Of a stretch of 64,000 nucleotides of DNA, positions 36,270-44,318 are shown one piece after another. The DNA is taken from assembly GCA_947492235.1 (NCBI GenBank), contig CANLLZ010000001.1, forward strand, positions 310,001-374,000. Reading direction: 5' to 3'. Position numbers and translations under genes: made by a program. Origin of the DNA: an uncultured Altererythrobacter sp. (lineage in GTDB: Bacteria > Pseudomonadota > Alphaproteobacteria > Sphingomonadales > Sphingomonadaceae). The notes beneath the pieces were generated by a model. That model searched no databases. It was not told where the DNA came from and saw nothing but the letters and a program-made list of their open reading frames with translations. Each line of letters starts with the position of its first letter. Positions within the stretch are counted from its first letter, which is position 1.

Positions 36270-37403
36270 ATGGCGACAATCACCAAACTCTCCGATCTGG
36301 GCGATGCCCGCAGCTGTCCGCTGCTGGTGGTCAAGCTCGGCTCCGCCCTGCTGGTCGGCAGCGACGGCGCGCTCCGGCGTGACTGGCTGGCCGGGCTGGT
36401 CGGGGAATTGGCCGCGTTGCAGCGGGGCGGGCAGAGGATCGTAATTGTCAGCTCGGGAGCCATCGCGCTGGGGGCCGCGCGTCTTGGTTTGCCGGGCGGT
36501 GGGCGGGCGAGCCTGCCTGATGCGCAGGCCGCCGCCTCGGTCGGGCAGGTCGAACTGGCGGGACTCTATGCCGATGTGCTGGGTGCCGAGGGTCTGGTCG
36601 CGGCGCAAATCCTGTTGACGCTGGAAGATATGGAAGACCGGCGGCGCTATCTGAATGCCTCGGCCACGCTGGACCGGCTGCTGGAACTTGGCGTGGTGCC
36701 GGTGGTGAATGAAAACGACAGCGTGGCGACCGAGGAAATCCGCTTCGGCGATAATGACCGGCTGGCCGCGCGTGTGGCGCAGGCGGCGCGGGCCGATGCG
36801 GTGCTGCTGTTGTCCGATGTCGATGGATTGTATGACCGCCCGCCGCATCAGGAAGGCGCGGTGCTGGTGCCCCATGTCGATGCCATTGGCGACACCGTCC
36901 GTGCTGCGGCCGGGCCTGCGCAGGACGGGCCGGGCACAGGGGGAATGGCATCGAAGCTGGCGGCGGCAGAGATCGCGACGCGCGCCGGGATTGTGCTGGC
37001 GATTGCCAATGGCACGCATGACCGCCCGATCGCTCGGGCATTCGAACAGGACATCGGTACGGTCTTCGCCGCTCAGAGCGGGCCGGGTGCGCGCAAGAAC
37101 TGGCTTGGCGGCCGCCTGAGCAAGGCCGGGACCGTGCAGGTCGATGCGGGATGCTGTGCCGCGCTGGCAGGCGGGGCCAGTGTGCTCGCGGCAGGCATCA
37201 CCGGTGTCGATGGCGATTTCGCGCGCGGCGACTTTATAGGCATTGTCGATCCCGATGGCCGCGAAATCGCGCTGGGGCTGGCCGAGTATGATGCAGCGAC
37301 GTGCCGCGCTTTGATGGGCAAACGCAACGATGTGCAGGCAGAGATTCTCGGCTATGCGCCGCGCAGTGCAGTGATCCACCGCGACCATTTGGTGATGGTA
37401 TGA
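36270..37403 (+). CDS. proB: Glutamate 5-kinase with PUA domain
   Basis: A 377-residue enzyme for the first step of proline synthesis. The amino-acid kinase domain (about 15-270) has LLVVKLGSALLV, VIVSSGAIALGAARLG, VPVVNENDSVATEEI, FGDNDRLAARVA and GTGGMASKLAAAEIATRAG. A C-terminal PUA domain (about 285-370) starts GTVQVDAGCCAALAGGASVLAAGI. This two-domain form is feedback-inhibited by proline in E. coli. It lies in an apparent operon obg-proB-epimerase, with its stop overlapping the next ATG. Confidence 0.94.
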   Translation: MATITKLSDLGDARSCPLLVVKLGSALLVGSDGALRRDWLAGLVGELAALQRGGQRIVIVSSGAIALGAARLGLPGGGRASLPDAQAAASVGQVELAGLYADVLGAEGLVAAQILLTLEDMEDRRRYLNASATLDRLLELGVVPVVNENDSVATEEIRFGDNDRLAARVAQAARADAVLLLSDVDGLYDRPPHQEGAVLVPHVDAIGDTVRAAAGPAQDGPGTGGMASKLAAAEIATRAGIVLAIANGTHDRPIARAFEQDIGTVFAAQSGPGARKNWLGGRLSKAGTVQVDAGCCAALAGGASVLAAGITGVDGDFARGDFIGIVDPDGREIALGLAEYDAATCRALMGKRNDVQAEILGYAPRSAVIHRDHLVMV

Positions 37404-38320
37404 AACAGACTCAATCGATGGCGATTACCGGCGGTACCGGCTTTGTCGGGCAGGCTCTGGTCGATCTGGTGGGCAGGCGCGATTTTGCTCTGCGTTCTCT
37501 GGCCCGCAAAGTTCCGGCGAAGCAGCGCGGAGTGGAATGGATCAAGGGCGATCTGGGCAATCGCGCTTCGCTCGACCGGTTGATGGGCGATGCCGAATAT
37601 GTCGTCCACATCGCCGGGCAGGTGCGCGCGCGCGATCCGGCGGAGTTCGAAATGTCCAACGTCACCGGCACGCTGAATGCGGTAGAAGCTGCAGTCGATG
37701 CGGGTGTGCGACGGTTCGTTTTCGTCTCGTCGCTGGCCGCGCGTGAACCGCATCTGTCGGCCTATGGTGCATCCAAGCTGAGGGCCGAGCGGATTGTTAT
37801 GGCCAGCGGTCTCGATTGGACCATTGTCCGCCCGCCTGCGATTTACGGCCCCCGCGACAAGGAAATGCTCGACCTGTTCGAAATGGCGACCATGCGCGTT
37901 CTGCCGATGCCCAAGGATGGCGCGGCTTCGTTGATCCATGTCGGCGATCTGGCGCGGCTGCTGCTGGTCTTGGGGGAGACGGGCGAGGACATCACTTCCA
38001 AGATATTCGAGCCCGATGACGGCAAACCGGGCGGATGGGAGCACCGCGAGCTGGCGCAGGCGATCGGCGCGTCGGTCGGTACGAAGCCGTGGGTCCCGCG
38101 TCTGTCGGAAGGGACGATGATGTTCGCCGCGCGCATGGACCGGTTGCTGCGGCGCGACGGGGCCAAGCTGACCCCTGACCGCGTCGGCTATATGGCGCAC
38201 CCCGATTGGGTTTCGAGCGAGGAGGCCAAGCCGCCGTCCGCCCTCTGGGTGCCGAAAATCCCGACCCGCGACGGCTTGAAAGCAACCGCGCGCTGGTACC
38301 GCGAGCGCAAGTGGATTTAG
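37400..38320 (+). CDS. NAD(P)-dependent epimerase/dehydratase (extended or NDUFA9-like atypical SDR)
   Basis: A 306-residue Rossmann protein with SMAITGGTGFVGQALVDLV at the N terminus, the middle segment VVHIAGQVRARDPAEFEMSNVTGTLNAVEAA, the active-site YGASKLRAE (YxxxK) and VRPPAIYGPRDKEML, typical of extended or atypical SDRs. Sphingomonads often carry NDUFA9-like members of this group, but the YxxxK motif suggests a catalytic enzyme. Substrate unknown. It is translationally coupled to proB (ATGA overlap) and converges on the MerR gene, with the last 4 bases shared. Confidence 0.8.
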   Translation: MKQTQSMAITGGTGFVGQALVDLVGRRDFALRSLARKVPAKQRGVEWIKGDLGNRASLDRLMGDAEYVVHIAGQVRARDPAEFEMSNVTGTLNAVEAAVDAGVRRFVFVSSLAAREPHLSAYGASKLRAERIVMASGLDWTIVRPPAIYGPRDKEMLDLFEMATMRVLPMPKDGAASLIHVGDLARLLLVLGETGEDITSKIFEPDDGKPGGWEHRELAQAIGASVGTKPWVPRLSEGTMMFAARMDRLLRRDGAKLTPDRVGYMAHPDWVSSEEAKPPSALWVPKIPTRDGLKATARWYRERKWI

Positions 38321-38739
38321 GCTGCCTCGATCAGGGTCTCGCAGGTCAGCAGGTCTTCGCATCCGCATGCAAGCGCCGCCTCGATCGTGGAGGCTGCTTC
38401 ATCCGCTTCGATAGCTTTTCGACGCAAGGCACTGGCCTTGCTGCGTAATCGCTGGAGCAAGTCTCCCTGTCCGCCGCGAAGGGCTTCACGTATCTCCACG
38501 ATCCCGAAGCCGACCGACCGGGCAAGCCGGATGGTTCTGAGTCGTTGCACGGCATCGGCCCCATAGACCCGGCAATTCCCGCGCCGCCCCGGTGTCGGCA
38601 TCAGTCCAGCCTTCTCGTAATATCGCACCGTGGAGGGCGCGACACCGGCTAGCGCGGCCAGCTGACCGATCCCGATCCCCGATTTTCCGTTTGACCTGAA
38701 GCGCGCTTCAACCGGCACACCGTCCTCCGAATCGACCAT
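38317..38739 (-). CDS. MerR family transcriptional regulator with C-terminal CGC-x5-C motif
   Basis: A regulator of 140 residues (start 38739) or 133 (GTG 38718, which has GGAGG 5 bases upstream). The winged-helix region reads GIGQLAALAGVAPSTVRYYEKAGLM...GRRGNCRVYGADAVQRLRTIRLARSVGFGIVEIREAL across about 60 residues, a textbook MerR DNA-binding domain, followed by a long dimerisation helix. It ends with ALACGCEDLLTCETL: C-G-C then five residues then C, matching the spacing of the last three Fe-S cysteines of SoxR but lacking the first; MerR-type metal sensors also carry C-x-C...C here. It is divergent from a small membrane protein it may control. Confidence 0.85.
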   Translation of the reverse strand: MVDSEDGVPVEARFRSNGKSGIGIGQLAALAGVAPSTVRYYEKAGLMPTPGRRGNCRVYGADAVQRLRTIRLARSVGFGIVEIREALRGGQGDLLQRLRSKASALRRKAIEADEAASTIEAALACGCEDLLTCETLIEAA

Positions 38740-38755
38740 TTGCGAGGAGAATACC

Positions 38756-38974
38756 ATGGAACCGGTTTCGTTTGCCCAGCTGCCCTTCATCGCGAAATTC
38801 GCGACGATGGGGACGTATTTTCTCGGCTGGGTGTGCTTTGCCGAATTCGTGATTGACCGACACGGGCTCGACCGCTTCCTGCCGTTCTACCGGGTTGGGA
38901 ATATCTGCCCCTATGAGGGGCTGGTTGTCGCCCTGCTGGCGCTGCTCTGGTGGCAGCTTCACAGGGCCGGATGA
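38756..38974 (+). CDS. Small two-span membrane protein
   Basis: A 72-residue protein with two hydrophobic segments (FIAKFATMGTYFLGWVCFAEFVI and YEGLVVALLALLWWQL) joined by the loop DRHGLDRFLPFYRVGNICP. GAGGAG precedes the ATG by about 7 bases, which supports translation. I do not recognise the family. The gene is divergent from the MerR regulator with only 16-37 bases between the starts, the arrangement of a MerR-controlled target. Two cysteines (WVCF, NICP) could bind a metal or form a disulfide. Confidence 0.6.
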   Translation: MEPVSFAQLPFIAKFATMGTYFLGWVCFAEFVIDRHGLDRFLPFYRVGNICPYEGLVVALLALLWWQLHRAG

Positions 38975-38988
38975 GCGAGAACGGCAGT

Positions 38989-39780
38989 CTAGAAAGCGGG
39001 ATCGTAGCCGGGCGGTAAATCGGTGTCTTCCGTGTCCTGACCCGGCAGGTGAATGCCGCATTCGGTCTTGTCCCAGCCCTTCCAACGGCCCGAGCGTGGG
39101 TCTTCCCCGGCGGCGACCTTGTGAGTGCAGGGGGAGCAGCCGATCGAGGGGTAACCGCGTTCCACCAGCGGGTGGCGGGGCAGATCATGCGCTTCGAAAT
39201 AGGCGTCGATATCGTCCTGCGACCAGTCGATCAGCGGGTTGATTTTCAAGCGGCCAGCGGTGTCGCTGGTGTCCAGCTCGAACCGGGGCAGGGCCGCGCG
39301 GGCGCTGTTCTGGAAGGCTTTGCGTCCGGTGAAGCTGGCATCGTATCCGGCTAGCGCTTTCGCCAGCGGTTGGACCTTGCGCAGGTCGCAGCAGCCATCG
39401 GGATCGTAGGACCAGCGCAGACCGTTCTCGTCCTTCGTCGCCAGCACCTCGGGATCGGGGGGCAGGTTGATCAGATTGGTGAGGCCGAGCGTTTCGGCCA
39501 CCGTGTCGCGGTAGGCGAGGGTCTCGGGAAAATGCTTGCCGGTTTCGAGAAACAGCACCGGCAGGCCGGGATCGACCTGCGCGATCAGGTGCAGCAAAAC
39601 AATGCTTTCCGCGCCGAAGCTGGAAACGGTGGCAATATCGCCTGCCAGTCCGCCCTTGATAACGGCGCGCAGCATGGTTCCTGTATCGGCGTCGGCGAAC
39701 CGCGCGTTCAGCCGGTCCACATCCGCCTGTATGAAATGGGGTGCGGTGTCGAGCCGGTCTATGGCGCGCAGCTCATTCAT
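38989..39780 (-). CDS. cysH: Phosphoadenylyl-/adenylyl-sulfate reductase, Fe-S type
   Basis: A 263-residue assimilatory reductase that makes sulfite from (phospho)adenylyl sulfate. The PP-loop-like region has VSSFGAESIVLLHLIAQ, and LETGKHFPETL follows. Cysteine pairs are DPDGCCDLRK and GYPSIGCSPCTHKV, and the catalytic cysteine is in TECGIHL near the C terminus. The CC...CxxC set binds a [4Fe-4S] cluster and marks the group that uses APS; enzymes without it use PAPS. The ATG at 39780 is used because upstream sequence is not family-like; the DUF934 gene ends 8 bases inside this start. Confidence 0.92.
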   Translation of the reverse strand: MNELRAIDRLDTAPHFIQADVDRLNARFADADTGTMLRAVIKGGLAGDIATVSSFGAESIVLLHLIAQVDPGLPVLFLETGKHFPETLAYRDTVAETLGLTNLINLPPDPEVLATKDENGLRWSYDPDGCCDLRKVQPLAKALAGYDASFTGRKAFQNSARAALPRFELDTSDTAGRLKINPLIDWSQDDIDAYFEAHDLPRHPLVERGYPSIGCSPCTHKVAAGEDPRSGRWKGWDKTECGIHLPGQDTEDTDLPPGYDPAF

Positions 39781-40237
39781 GGCGCAATTGGGCGATGGTG
39801 CGAACGGTGTCCGCACCCGCCTGATAATGTTGCGGCCAGCGCTCGAACGCGGCTTTCGCATCGGCCTCGTCCAGCGGCGTGTCGGGGGCAAAGCTGTCGA
39901 ACCCGCAGCGGCGCATATTGCTCAGCTGGTCGACCAGCACATCGCCTACGGCGCGCAATTCGCCGGTATAGCCCGCCTCGCGAAGGGTGCGCGCAGCCGA
40001 GTAGCCGCGCCCGTCGCCGTATACGGGGAAGTTCACCTCGACCAATGCGATCCGGTCCAAATGCGGGATCAGCGCCTGCGCATCATCGCCCGGTTCAATG
40101 CGTACAGCGGAGGAATTGGACTGCTCCAGAAACGCATCGACCGTTACCTGCGCGTGATCCACCGGCTCGTCATCGCGGAAGCGGAACTGCACGTCGTCGG
40201 GGCTGGTGCCCAATGAACTGGTTTGCGGATCAACCAT
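39773..40237 (-). CDS. DUF934 domain-containing protein
   Basis: A 154-residue protein with the DUF934 core: LVEVNFPVYGDGRGYSAARTLRE, GYTGELRAVGDVLVDQL and MRRCGFDSF. Biochemical function is unknown. The family is almost always found next to sulfite reductase and cysH, as here, where it overlaps both genes by 8 bases; it is expected to act in assimilatory sulfate reduction. A single Cys in RRCGF is the only cysteine. The N-terminal 20 residues are polar and variable. Confidence 0.88.
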   Translation of the reverse strand: MVDPQTSSLGTSPDDVQFRFRDDEPVDHAQVTVDAFLEQSNSSAVRIEPGDDAQALIPHLDRIALVEVNFPVYGDGRGYSAARTLREAGYTGELRAVGDVLVDQLSNMRRCGFDSFAPDTPLDEADAKAAFERWPQHYQAGADTVRTIAQLRHE

Positions 40238-41858
40238 AGAGCGCCTCCTTGAACGGAGCCATGCCGATCCGGCGATAGGTATCGAGGAAGCGTTCCCCGT
40301 CCTCCCGTTCGCGCAGGTAGACATCGGCGGTGGTCTCCACGGCATCGACAATGCCCGCCTCGTCGAAGCCGGGGCCGGTGATTTTGGCGAGCGAAGTGTC
40401 CTCCGCCTCGCTCCCGCCCAGCAGCAGCTGGTAATTTTCGACGCCTTTCTTATCCACGCCCAGAATGCCGATATGGCCCGCGTGGTGATGCCCGCAAGCA
40501 TTGATGCATCCGCTGATCTTCAGCTTCAGCTCGCCGAGCGTATCCCCCTTGCCATTGGCCGCGAAACGCTCCGAAATCTGCTGGGAGATCGGAATAGAAC
40601 GGGCATTGGCGAGGCTGCAATAATCAAGACCGGGGCAGGCGATGATGTCGCCCACCTGATCGAGATTGGGCTCGCCGAGACCGGCTTCATTCAGCGCGGT
40701 CCACAGGGCATGCAGATCGACGATTTTGACATGCGGCAAGACGATGTTTTGCGTGTGCATCACCCGGCATTCGTCGAAGCTGAAGCGCGTGGCGAGGTCG
40801 GCCATCAGGTGCATCTGCGCCGAAGTCGCATCGCCGGGAATGCCGCCGACCGGCTTCAGGCTGATGACAGCGCTGACATAGCTGTCATGCTTGTGGCGCA
40901 CCGTATTGCGCTCCACCCACAGAGCGAAGTCTGGGTCGGATTTGTCGACGGTCTTGGGGCCGTCTTCAAACGCCGGGTCCTCGAAGAACGTGCGGATGCG
41001 CTCCAGCTCGGCCAGCGGCGGTTCCACGCCCTGATCCAGCAGATGGGCGAATTCCTCTTCGACCTGACGGGTATATTCCTCCGCGCCCATTTCGTGGACG
41101 AGAATTTTGATCCGCGCCTTGTACTTGTTGTCGCGCCGGCCGTGGCGGTTGTAGACCCGCAGGCAAGCCTCCGAATACGTCACCAGCTGATCAAGCGGCA
41201 CGAAATCGCGGATGCAGGGCGCGATCATCGGGGTCCGGCCCATGCCGCCGCCGACATAGAACGCAGCGCCCAGTTCGCCGTTTTGCTCGACAATCTGGAT
41301 GCCGATATCGTGCAGGCGCATGGCCGCGCGGTCGGTGTCGGACGCAATCACGGCAATCTTGAACTTGCGCGGCAAGTACATGAATTCAGGATGGAAGCTC
41401 GACCATTGTCTCAGGAGCTCGGCGTAAGGCCTTGGATCGACAAGCTCGTCCGCCGCCGCGCCTGCAAAATGATCGCTGCTGATGTTGCGGATGCAGTTGC
41501 CGCTGGTCTGGATGGCGTGCATCTCGACCTTCGCCAGATCGGCCATCAGATCGGGCGCCTCCTCCAGTTTGATCCAGTTGTACTGGATGTTCTGGCGGGT
41601 GGTGAAGTGCCCATAGCCGCGATCATACTTGTCGGCGATGTCGGCCAGAATATGCATCTGCGCGCCCGACAGCGTGCCATAGGGAATGGCGACCCGCAGC
41701 ATGTAGGCGTGGAGCTGCAGATACAGGCCGTTCATCAGCCGCAGCGGCTTGAACTGGTCCTCGGTCAGCTTGCCCGCCAGACGGCGCTCCACCTGATCGC
41801 GAAACTCGTCCACGCGGGCATCGACCATCTGCTGGTCGTATTCGTCGTACTTATACAT
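40230..41858 (-). CDS. cysI: Assimilatory sulfite reductase hemoprotein (nitrite/sulfite reductase family)
   Basis: A 542-residue siroheme/[4Fe-4S] enzyme. Duplicated ferredoxin-like and siroheme domains are recognisable, with FTTRQNIQYNWIKLE and FSFDECRVMHTQNIVLPHV as the repeated HTRQN-type segments. The cluster ligands are in CPGLDYCSLANA (C-x5-C) and ISGCINACGHHHAGHIG (C-x3-C). It reduces sulfite to sulfide, or possibly nitrite to ammonia; the sulfur-gene context favours sulfite. No flavoprotein subunit (CysJ) is nearby, so a ferredoxin is the probable donor. It starts inside the DUF2849 stop (ATGA). Confidence 0.93.
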   Translation of the reverse strand: MYKYDEYDQQMVDARVDEFRDQVERRLAGKLTEDQFKPLRLMNGLYLQLHAYMLRVAIPYGTLSGAQMHILADIADKYDRGYGHFTTRQNIQYNWIKLEEAPDLMADLAKVEMHAIQTSGNCIRNISSDHFAGAAADELVDPRPYAELLRQWSSFHPEFMYLPRKFKIAVIASDTDRAAMRLHDIGIQIVEQNGELGAAFYVGGGMGRTPMIAPCIRDFVPLDQLVTYSEACLRVYNRHGRRDNKYKARIKILVHEMGAEEYTRQVEEEFAHLLDQGVEPPLAELERIRTFFEDPAFEDGPKTVDKSDPDFALWVERNTVRHKHDSYVSAVISLKPVGGIPGDATSAQMHLMADLATRFSFDECRVMHTQNIVLPHVKIVDLHALWTALNEAGLGEPNLDQVGDIIACPGLDYCSLANARSIPISQQISERFAANGKGDTLGELKLKISGCINACGHHHAGHIGILGVDKKGVENYQLLLGGSEAEDTSLAKITGPGFDEAGIVDAVETTADVYLREREDGERFLDTYRRIGMAPFKEALYG

Positions 41859-42154
41859 CAGATCACCCAGTCGATGGCTTGAGGGTCGGCAGGTTTGAGC
41901 GTGAGGTCGGGCCGCACGGTGGGGCCGAGCGCGCGCACGCGGTCCTTGATATGGGCGGGGCGGGGGACGCCGTCAGCCAGTTCCGCCGCGATGACGTAGG
42001 GCACATTCACCCGGCGCGCGGCTTCTTCACGGGCGAGAATGGTTTCGGCGTCGTCGCCTGCATCCACCGCGTCTTCGACATGGCGGGACCAGCCTTGGCC
42101 ATCCCACCAAACGACATCGCCGGTTTTCAGATCGTTTCCGGTAAGGATTTTCAC
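41858..42154 (-). CDS. DUF2849 domain-containing protein
   Basis: A 98-residue protein starting at GTG (the overlap with the cobA stop is GTGA). It has MKILTGNDLKTGDVVWWDG, then EEAARRVNVPYVIAAE and PAHIKDRVRALGPTVRPDL, the pattern of the alphaproteobacterial DUF2849 family. Its function is unknown, but it is regularly placed between a siroheme methyltransferase and sulfite reductase, so an accessory role in siroheme insertion or electron transfer is plausible. No cysteines. Confidence 0.85.
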   Translation of the reverse strand: MKILTGNDLKTGDVVWWDGQGWSRHVEDAVDAGDDAETILAREEAARRVNVPYVIAAELADGVPRPAHIKDRVRALGPTVRPDLTLKPADPQAIDWVI

Positions 42155-42963
42155 AAGGCAACTCCGTCATCCCAGCGAAAGCTGGGATCTGTTTCGGCCT
42201 GGCGCGCAATCTGAGAGAGTTCCCGGCTTTCGCTGGGATGACGATGCGAACGCGCCGTCACATCGCCGATCACAATCAGCGCAGGGCTGACGACATTCTC
42301 GCGCGTCACGAGATCGGGCAGCCCTGCCAGCATCCCGCGCAGCACCCGCATCTGCGGCCGTGCGCCATTCTCGATCACCGCCACAGGGGTTTCCGGCGCA
42401 AGGCCGTCTTCCATCAGTTTTTCAGCGATCTGCGGGGCGGTCTTCACACCCATATAGATCACCAGCGTGCGGCCCGGCCCGGCGAGGCCCGCCCAGTCCT
42501 GATCCTTCAGCCCCTTGCACTGGCCCGCCACAAAGGTGACGATACTGGCCGCGTCGCGGTGGGTCAGCGCGATTTGCGCCGCCGCCGCCGCGCCATTGGC
42601 GGCGCTGATACCGGGGACGATTTCGACCCGGACACCGTGCGCCTTTGCCGCTTCGGCCTCTTCACCGCCGCGCCCGAAAACCAGCGGATCGCCGCCTTTA
42701 AGCCGAACGACATCGCGCCCGGCCTGCGCCTCGCGGACCAGCAGGGCGTTGATATCCTCCTGCGGTAGCGTGTGCTTGCTGCGCTGCTTGGCGACCGACA
42801 CCAGCGTGGCATCGGGGTGGGCGAGCGCGAGAATGGCCGGATCGACCAGACCGTCATGCACGATGAGCGAAGCGCGCTCGATCAGCCGCGCCGCGCGCAG
42901 GGTCAGCAGGTCGGGATCACCCGGGCCTGCTCCGACGAGATAGATAGTTCCGGTTTCTGCCAT
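42151..42963 (-). CDS. cobA: Uroporphyrinogen-III C-methyltransferase (siroheme branch), C terminus formed by a REP element
   Basis: A 270-residue SAM-dependent enzyme making precorrin-2, the siroheme precursor for CysI. Motifs: TIYLVGAGPGDPDLLTLRA, VRLKGGDPLVFGRGGEEAEA, VEIVPGISAANGAAA, LTHRDAASIVTFVAG and LVIYMGVK. The last 28 residues or so (SHRHPSESRELSQIARQ...FRWDDGVAL) are not family-like: they are the translation of a palindromic repeat that runs into the coding end, so the protein is longer than the usual 240-260. It heads the block cobA-DUF2849-cysI-DUF934-cysH. It lacks the CysG N-terminal dehydrogenase/ferrochelatase part. Confidence 0.92.
   Translation of the reverse strand: MAETGTIYLVGAGPGDPDLLTLRAARLIERASLIVHDGLVDPAILALAHPDATLVSVAKQRSKHTLPQEDINALLVREAQAGRDVVRLKGGDPLVFGRGGEEAEAAKAHGVRVEIVPGISAANGAAAAAQIALTHRDAASIVTFVAGQCKGLKDQDWAGLAGPGRTLVIYMGVKTAPQIAEKLMEDGLAPETPVAVIENGARPQMRVLRGMLAGLPDLVTRENVVSPALIVIGDVTARSHRHPSESRELSQIARQAETDPSFRWDDGVAL
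42166..42242. repeat. REP-like palindromic element within the 3' end of cobA
   Basis: GTCATCCCAGCGAAAGC (42166-42182, followed by TGGGATC) is the exact reverse complement of GCTTTCGCTGGGATGAC (42226-42242). The GTCATCCCAGCGAAAGCTGGGATC type is, from memory, a common dispersed repeat of alphaproteobacterial genomes. Here it lies in frame in cobA and immediately before the DUF2849 start. Confidence 0.82.
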
Positions 42964-43091
42964 GCGGGGGCAGATGCGCCGCGCAGGTGCGCTTCGCCAG
43001 TGAGAATGCGTGCCAGCGCAGGTAGCAGAAATTTTGAAAGACGCTGTTTGTGCCTGCGAAGAGGAACTTGGCAGACTGTCGGGCTCGCGCC

Positions 43092-44318
43092 TCAGCTGTC
43101 CGACTTGTTCCCCTGTTCCACCCGCTGGGAAATCGCCGCGACCAGCTGGTCAAACTGCTCGTTGCCGCGCAGATTAAGGTCGCGCTGCGGGAAGGGGATT
43201 TCGATGTCGGATTCCTGAAACAGGTCCCACAGCTTCTTCAGCACTTCGGATTTGACGTTGCCCACGCCGTCTTCGGGGTCGGAAATCCAGCAATGGATGA
43301 TGAAGTTGACCGAGCTGTCGCCATATTCGTCCAGCCAGCAAGTCGGCGGAGGCGATTTCTTGACGCGTTTGCAGCTTTTCGCTGCTTCGAGCATCAGCTC
43401 CTCGGCCTTCCTCAGATCGCAGTTGTAGCTGACGCCGACCGGCACCTGCATGCGCACATTGCGGCTGGAATAGGACCAGTTTTCCACCTGATTGATCATC
43501 AGGTTCTCGTTCGGGATCAGATATTCCTTCTGGTCGCGCGTGGTGATGGAAACGGCGCGAATGCCGATCTTGCGGATTTGGCCGAAGGTGGAATTACCGG
43601 CCTGATCGGCAACAGCAATCACGTCGCCGGGCTTGATCGACTTATCCATCAACAGGATGATCCCGGCGATCAGATTACCGAAGGTTTTCTGCAGGCCGAA
43701 ACCAATGGCGAGGCCGAAGGCGCCGGAGAACACGGCAAGGGCTGTCAGATCGATCCCCAGCAAATCGATGCCGAGGAAGAACGCGCCCGCCCAGATCGCG
43801 ATGGTGATCAGTTTCTCGCCCAGCAGCCGCTGTGTTTCATCCAGCCGGGTGAAGCGGGCAAGCGCGGAGTGCACCAGTTTGGTCAGCACCCAAGCAAGCG
43901 CAATGACCAGAAAAATGACCCCGATCACGACCACGCCGTCCCACAGCGAGATGCGCATCGTGCCCACTTCGACTGCCATCGCGTCGAGCGATTCTACCAT
44001 TCCGCCGACGGTCTCGCTGCGTTCGGACACGGCTTCTTTCAGCTCTTCGGAAGAACCAATCGCCTCTGTCGTTTGCGGCTCGGGCGTTTCCACGGGAGAA
44101 GGGATCGCCATCAGCGGCTCGCCGGTTTCGGGGTCGAGAATGGCCTCTCCGGTCTCCGGATCAATGATCGGCACAGGCTCCTGCGAAGGCACACCCATCA
44201 TCTGTTCGCCGGTTTCCGGATCGATCAGCGGCTCGCCGGTGCGCGGGTCGAGCAATGGCTGCGCTTCCGGCGTCGCATCCGGTTCGGGCAAGACAGTGGC
44301 TTGTGCGTTCGCAGTCAT
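43092..44318 (-). CDS. MscS family mechanosensitive ion channel with N-terminal DPETGE repeats
   Basis: A 408-residue inner-membrane protein. Residues 20-70 carry four copies of D-P-E/R-T-G-E. Then come three membrane segments (about 135-160, 185-205, 210-240), the last with the MscS pore helix AFSGAFGLAIGFGLQKTFGNLIAG, and the beta domain KPGDVIAVADQAGNSTFGQIRKIGIRAVSI with PNENLMINQVENWS. Channels of this family release solutes on osmotic downshift. The start overlaps the metC stop (ATGA); an upstream in-frame ATG would overlap metC by 124 bases and is unlikely. Confidence 0.88.
   Translation of the reverse strand: MTANAQATVLPEPDATPEAQPLLDPRTGEPLIDPETGEQMMGVPSQEPVPIIDPETGEAILDPETGEPLMAIPSPVETPEPQTTEAIGSSEELKEAVSERSETVGGMVESLDAMAVEVGTMRISLWDGVVVIGVIFLVIALAWVLTKLVHSALARFTRLDETQRLLGEKLITIAIWAGAFFLGIDLLGIDLTALAVFSGAFGLAIGFGLQKTFGNLIAGIILLMDKSIKPGDVIAVADQAGNSTFGQIRKIGIRAVSITTRDQKEYLIPNENLMINQVENWSYSSRNVRMQVPVGVSYNCDLRKAEELMLEAAKSCKRVKKSPPPTCWLDEYGDSSVNFIIHCWISDPEDGVGNVKSEVLKKLWDLFQESDIEIPFPQRDLNLRGNEQFDQLVAAISQRVEQGNKSDS
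44109..44255 (-). repeat. Tandem DPETGE-coding repeats in the MscS-family gene
   Basis: Four units coding LLDPRTGEP, LIDPETGEQ, IIDPETGEA and LDPETGEPL, arranged as two adjacent pairs around a GVPSQEPVP spacer (residues 22-70 of the channel). The pairs look like a duplication of a two-unit block. Confidence 0.75.

Noticed and set aside
40206..41882. Plus-strand frame of about 558 codons opposite cysI
   Set aside because: The minus strand has siroheme and Fe-S cysteine motifs and overlapping neighbours; the plus frame is a shadow.
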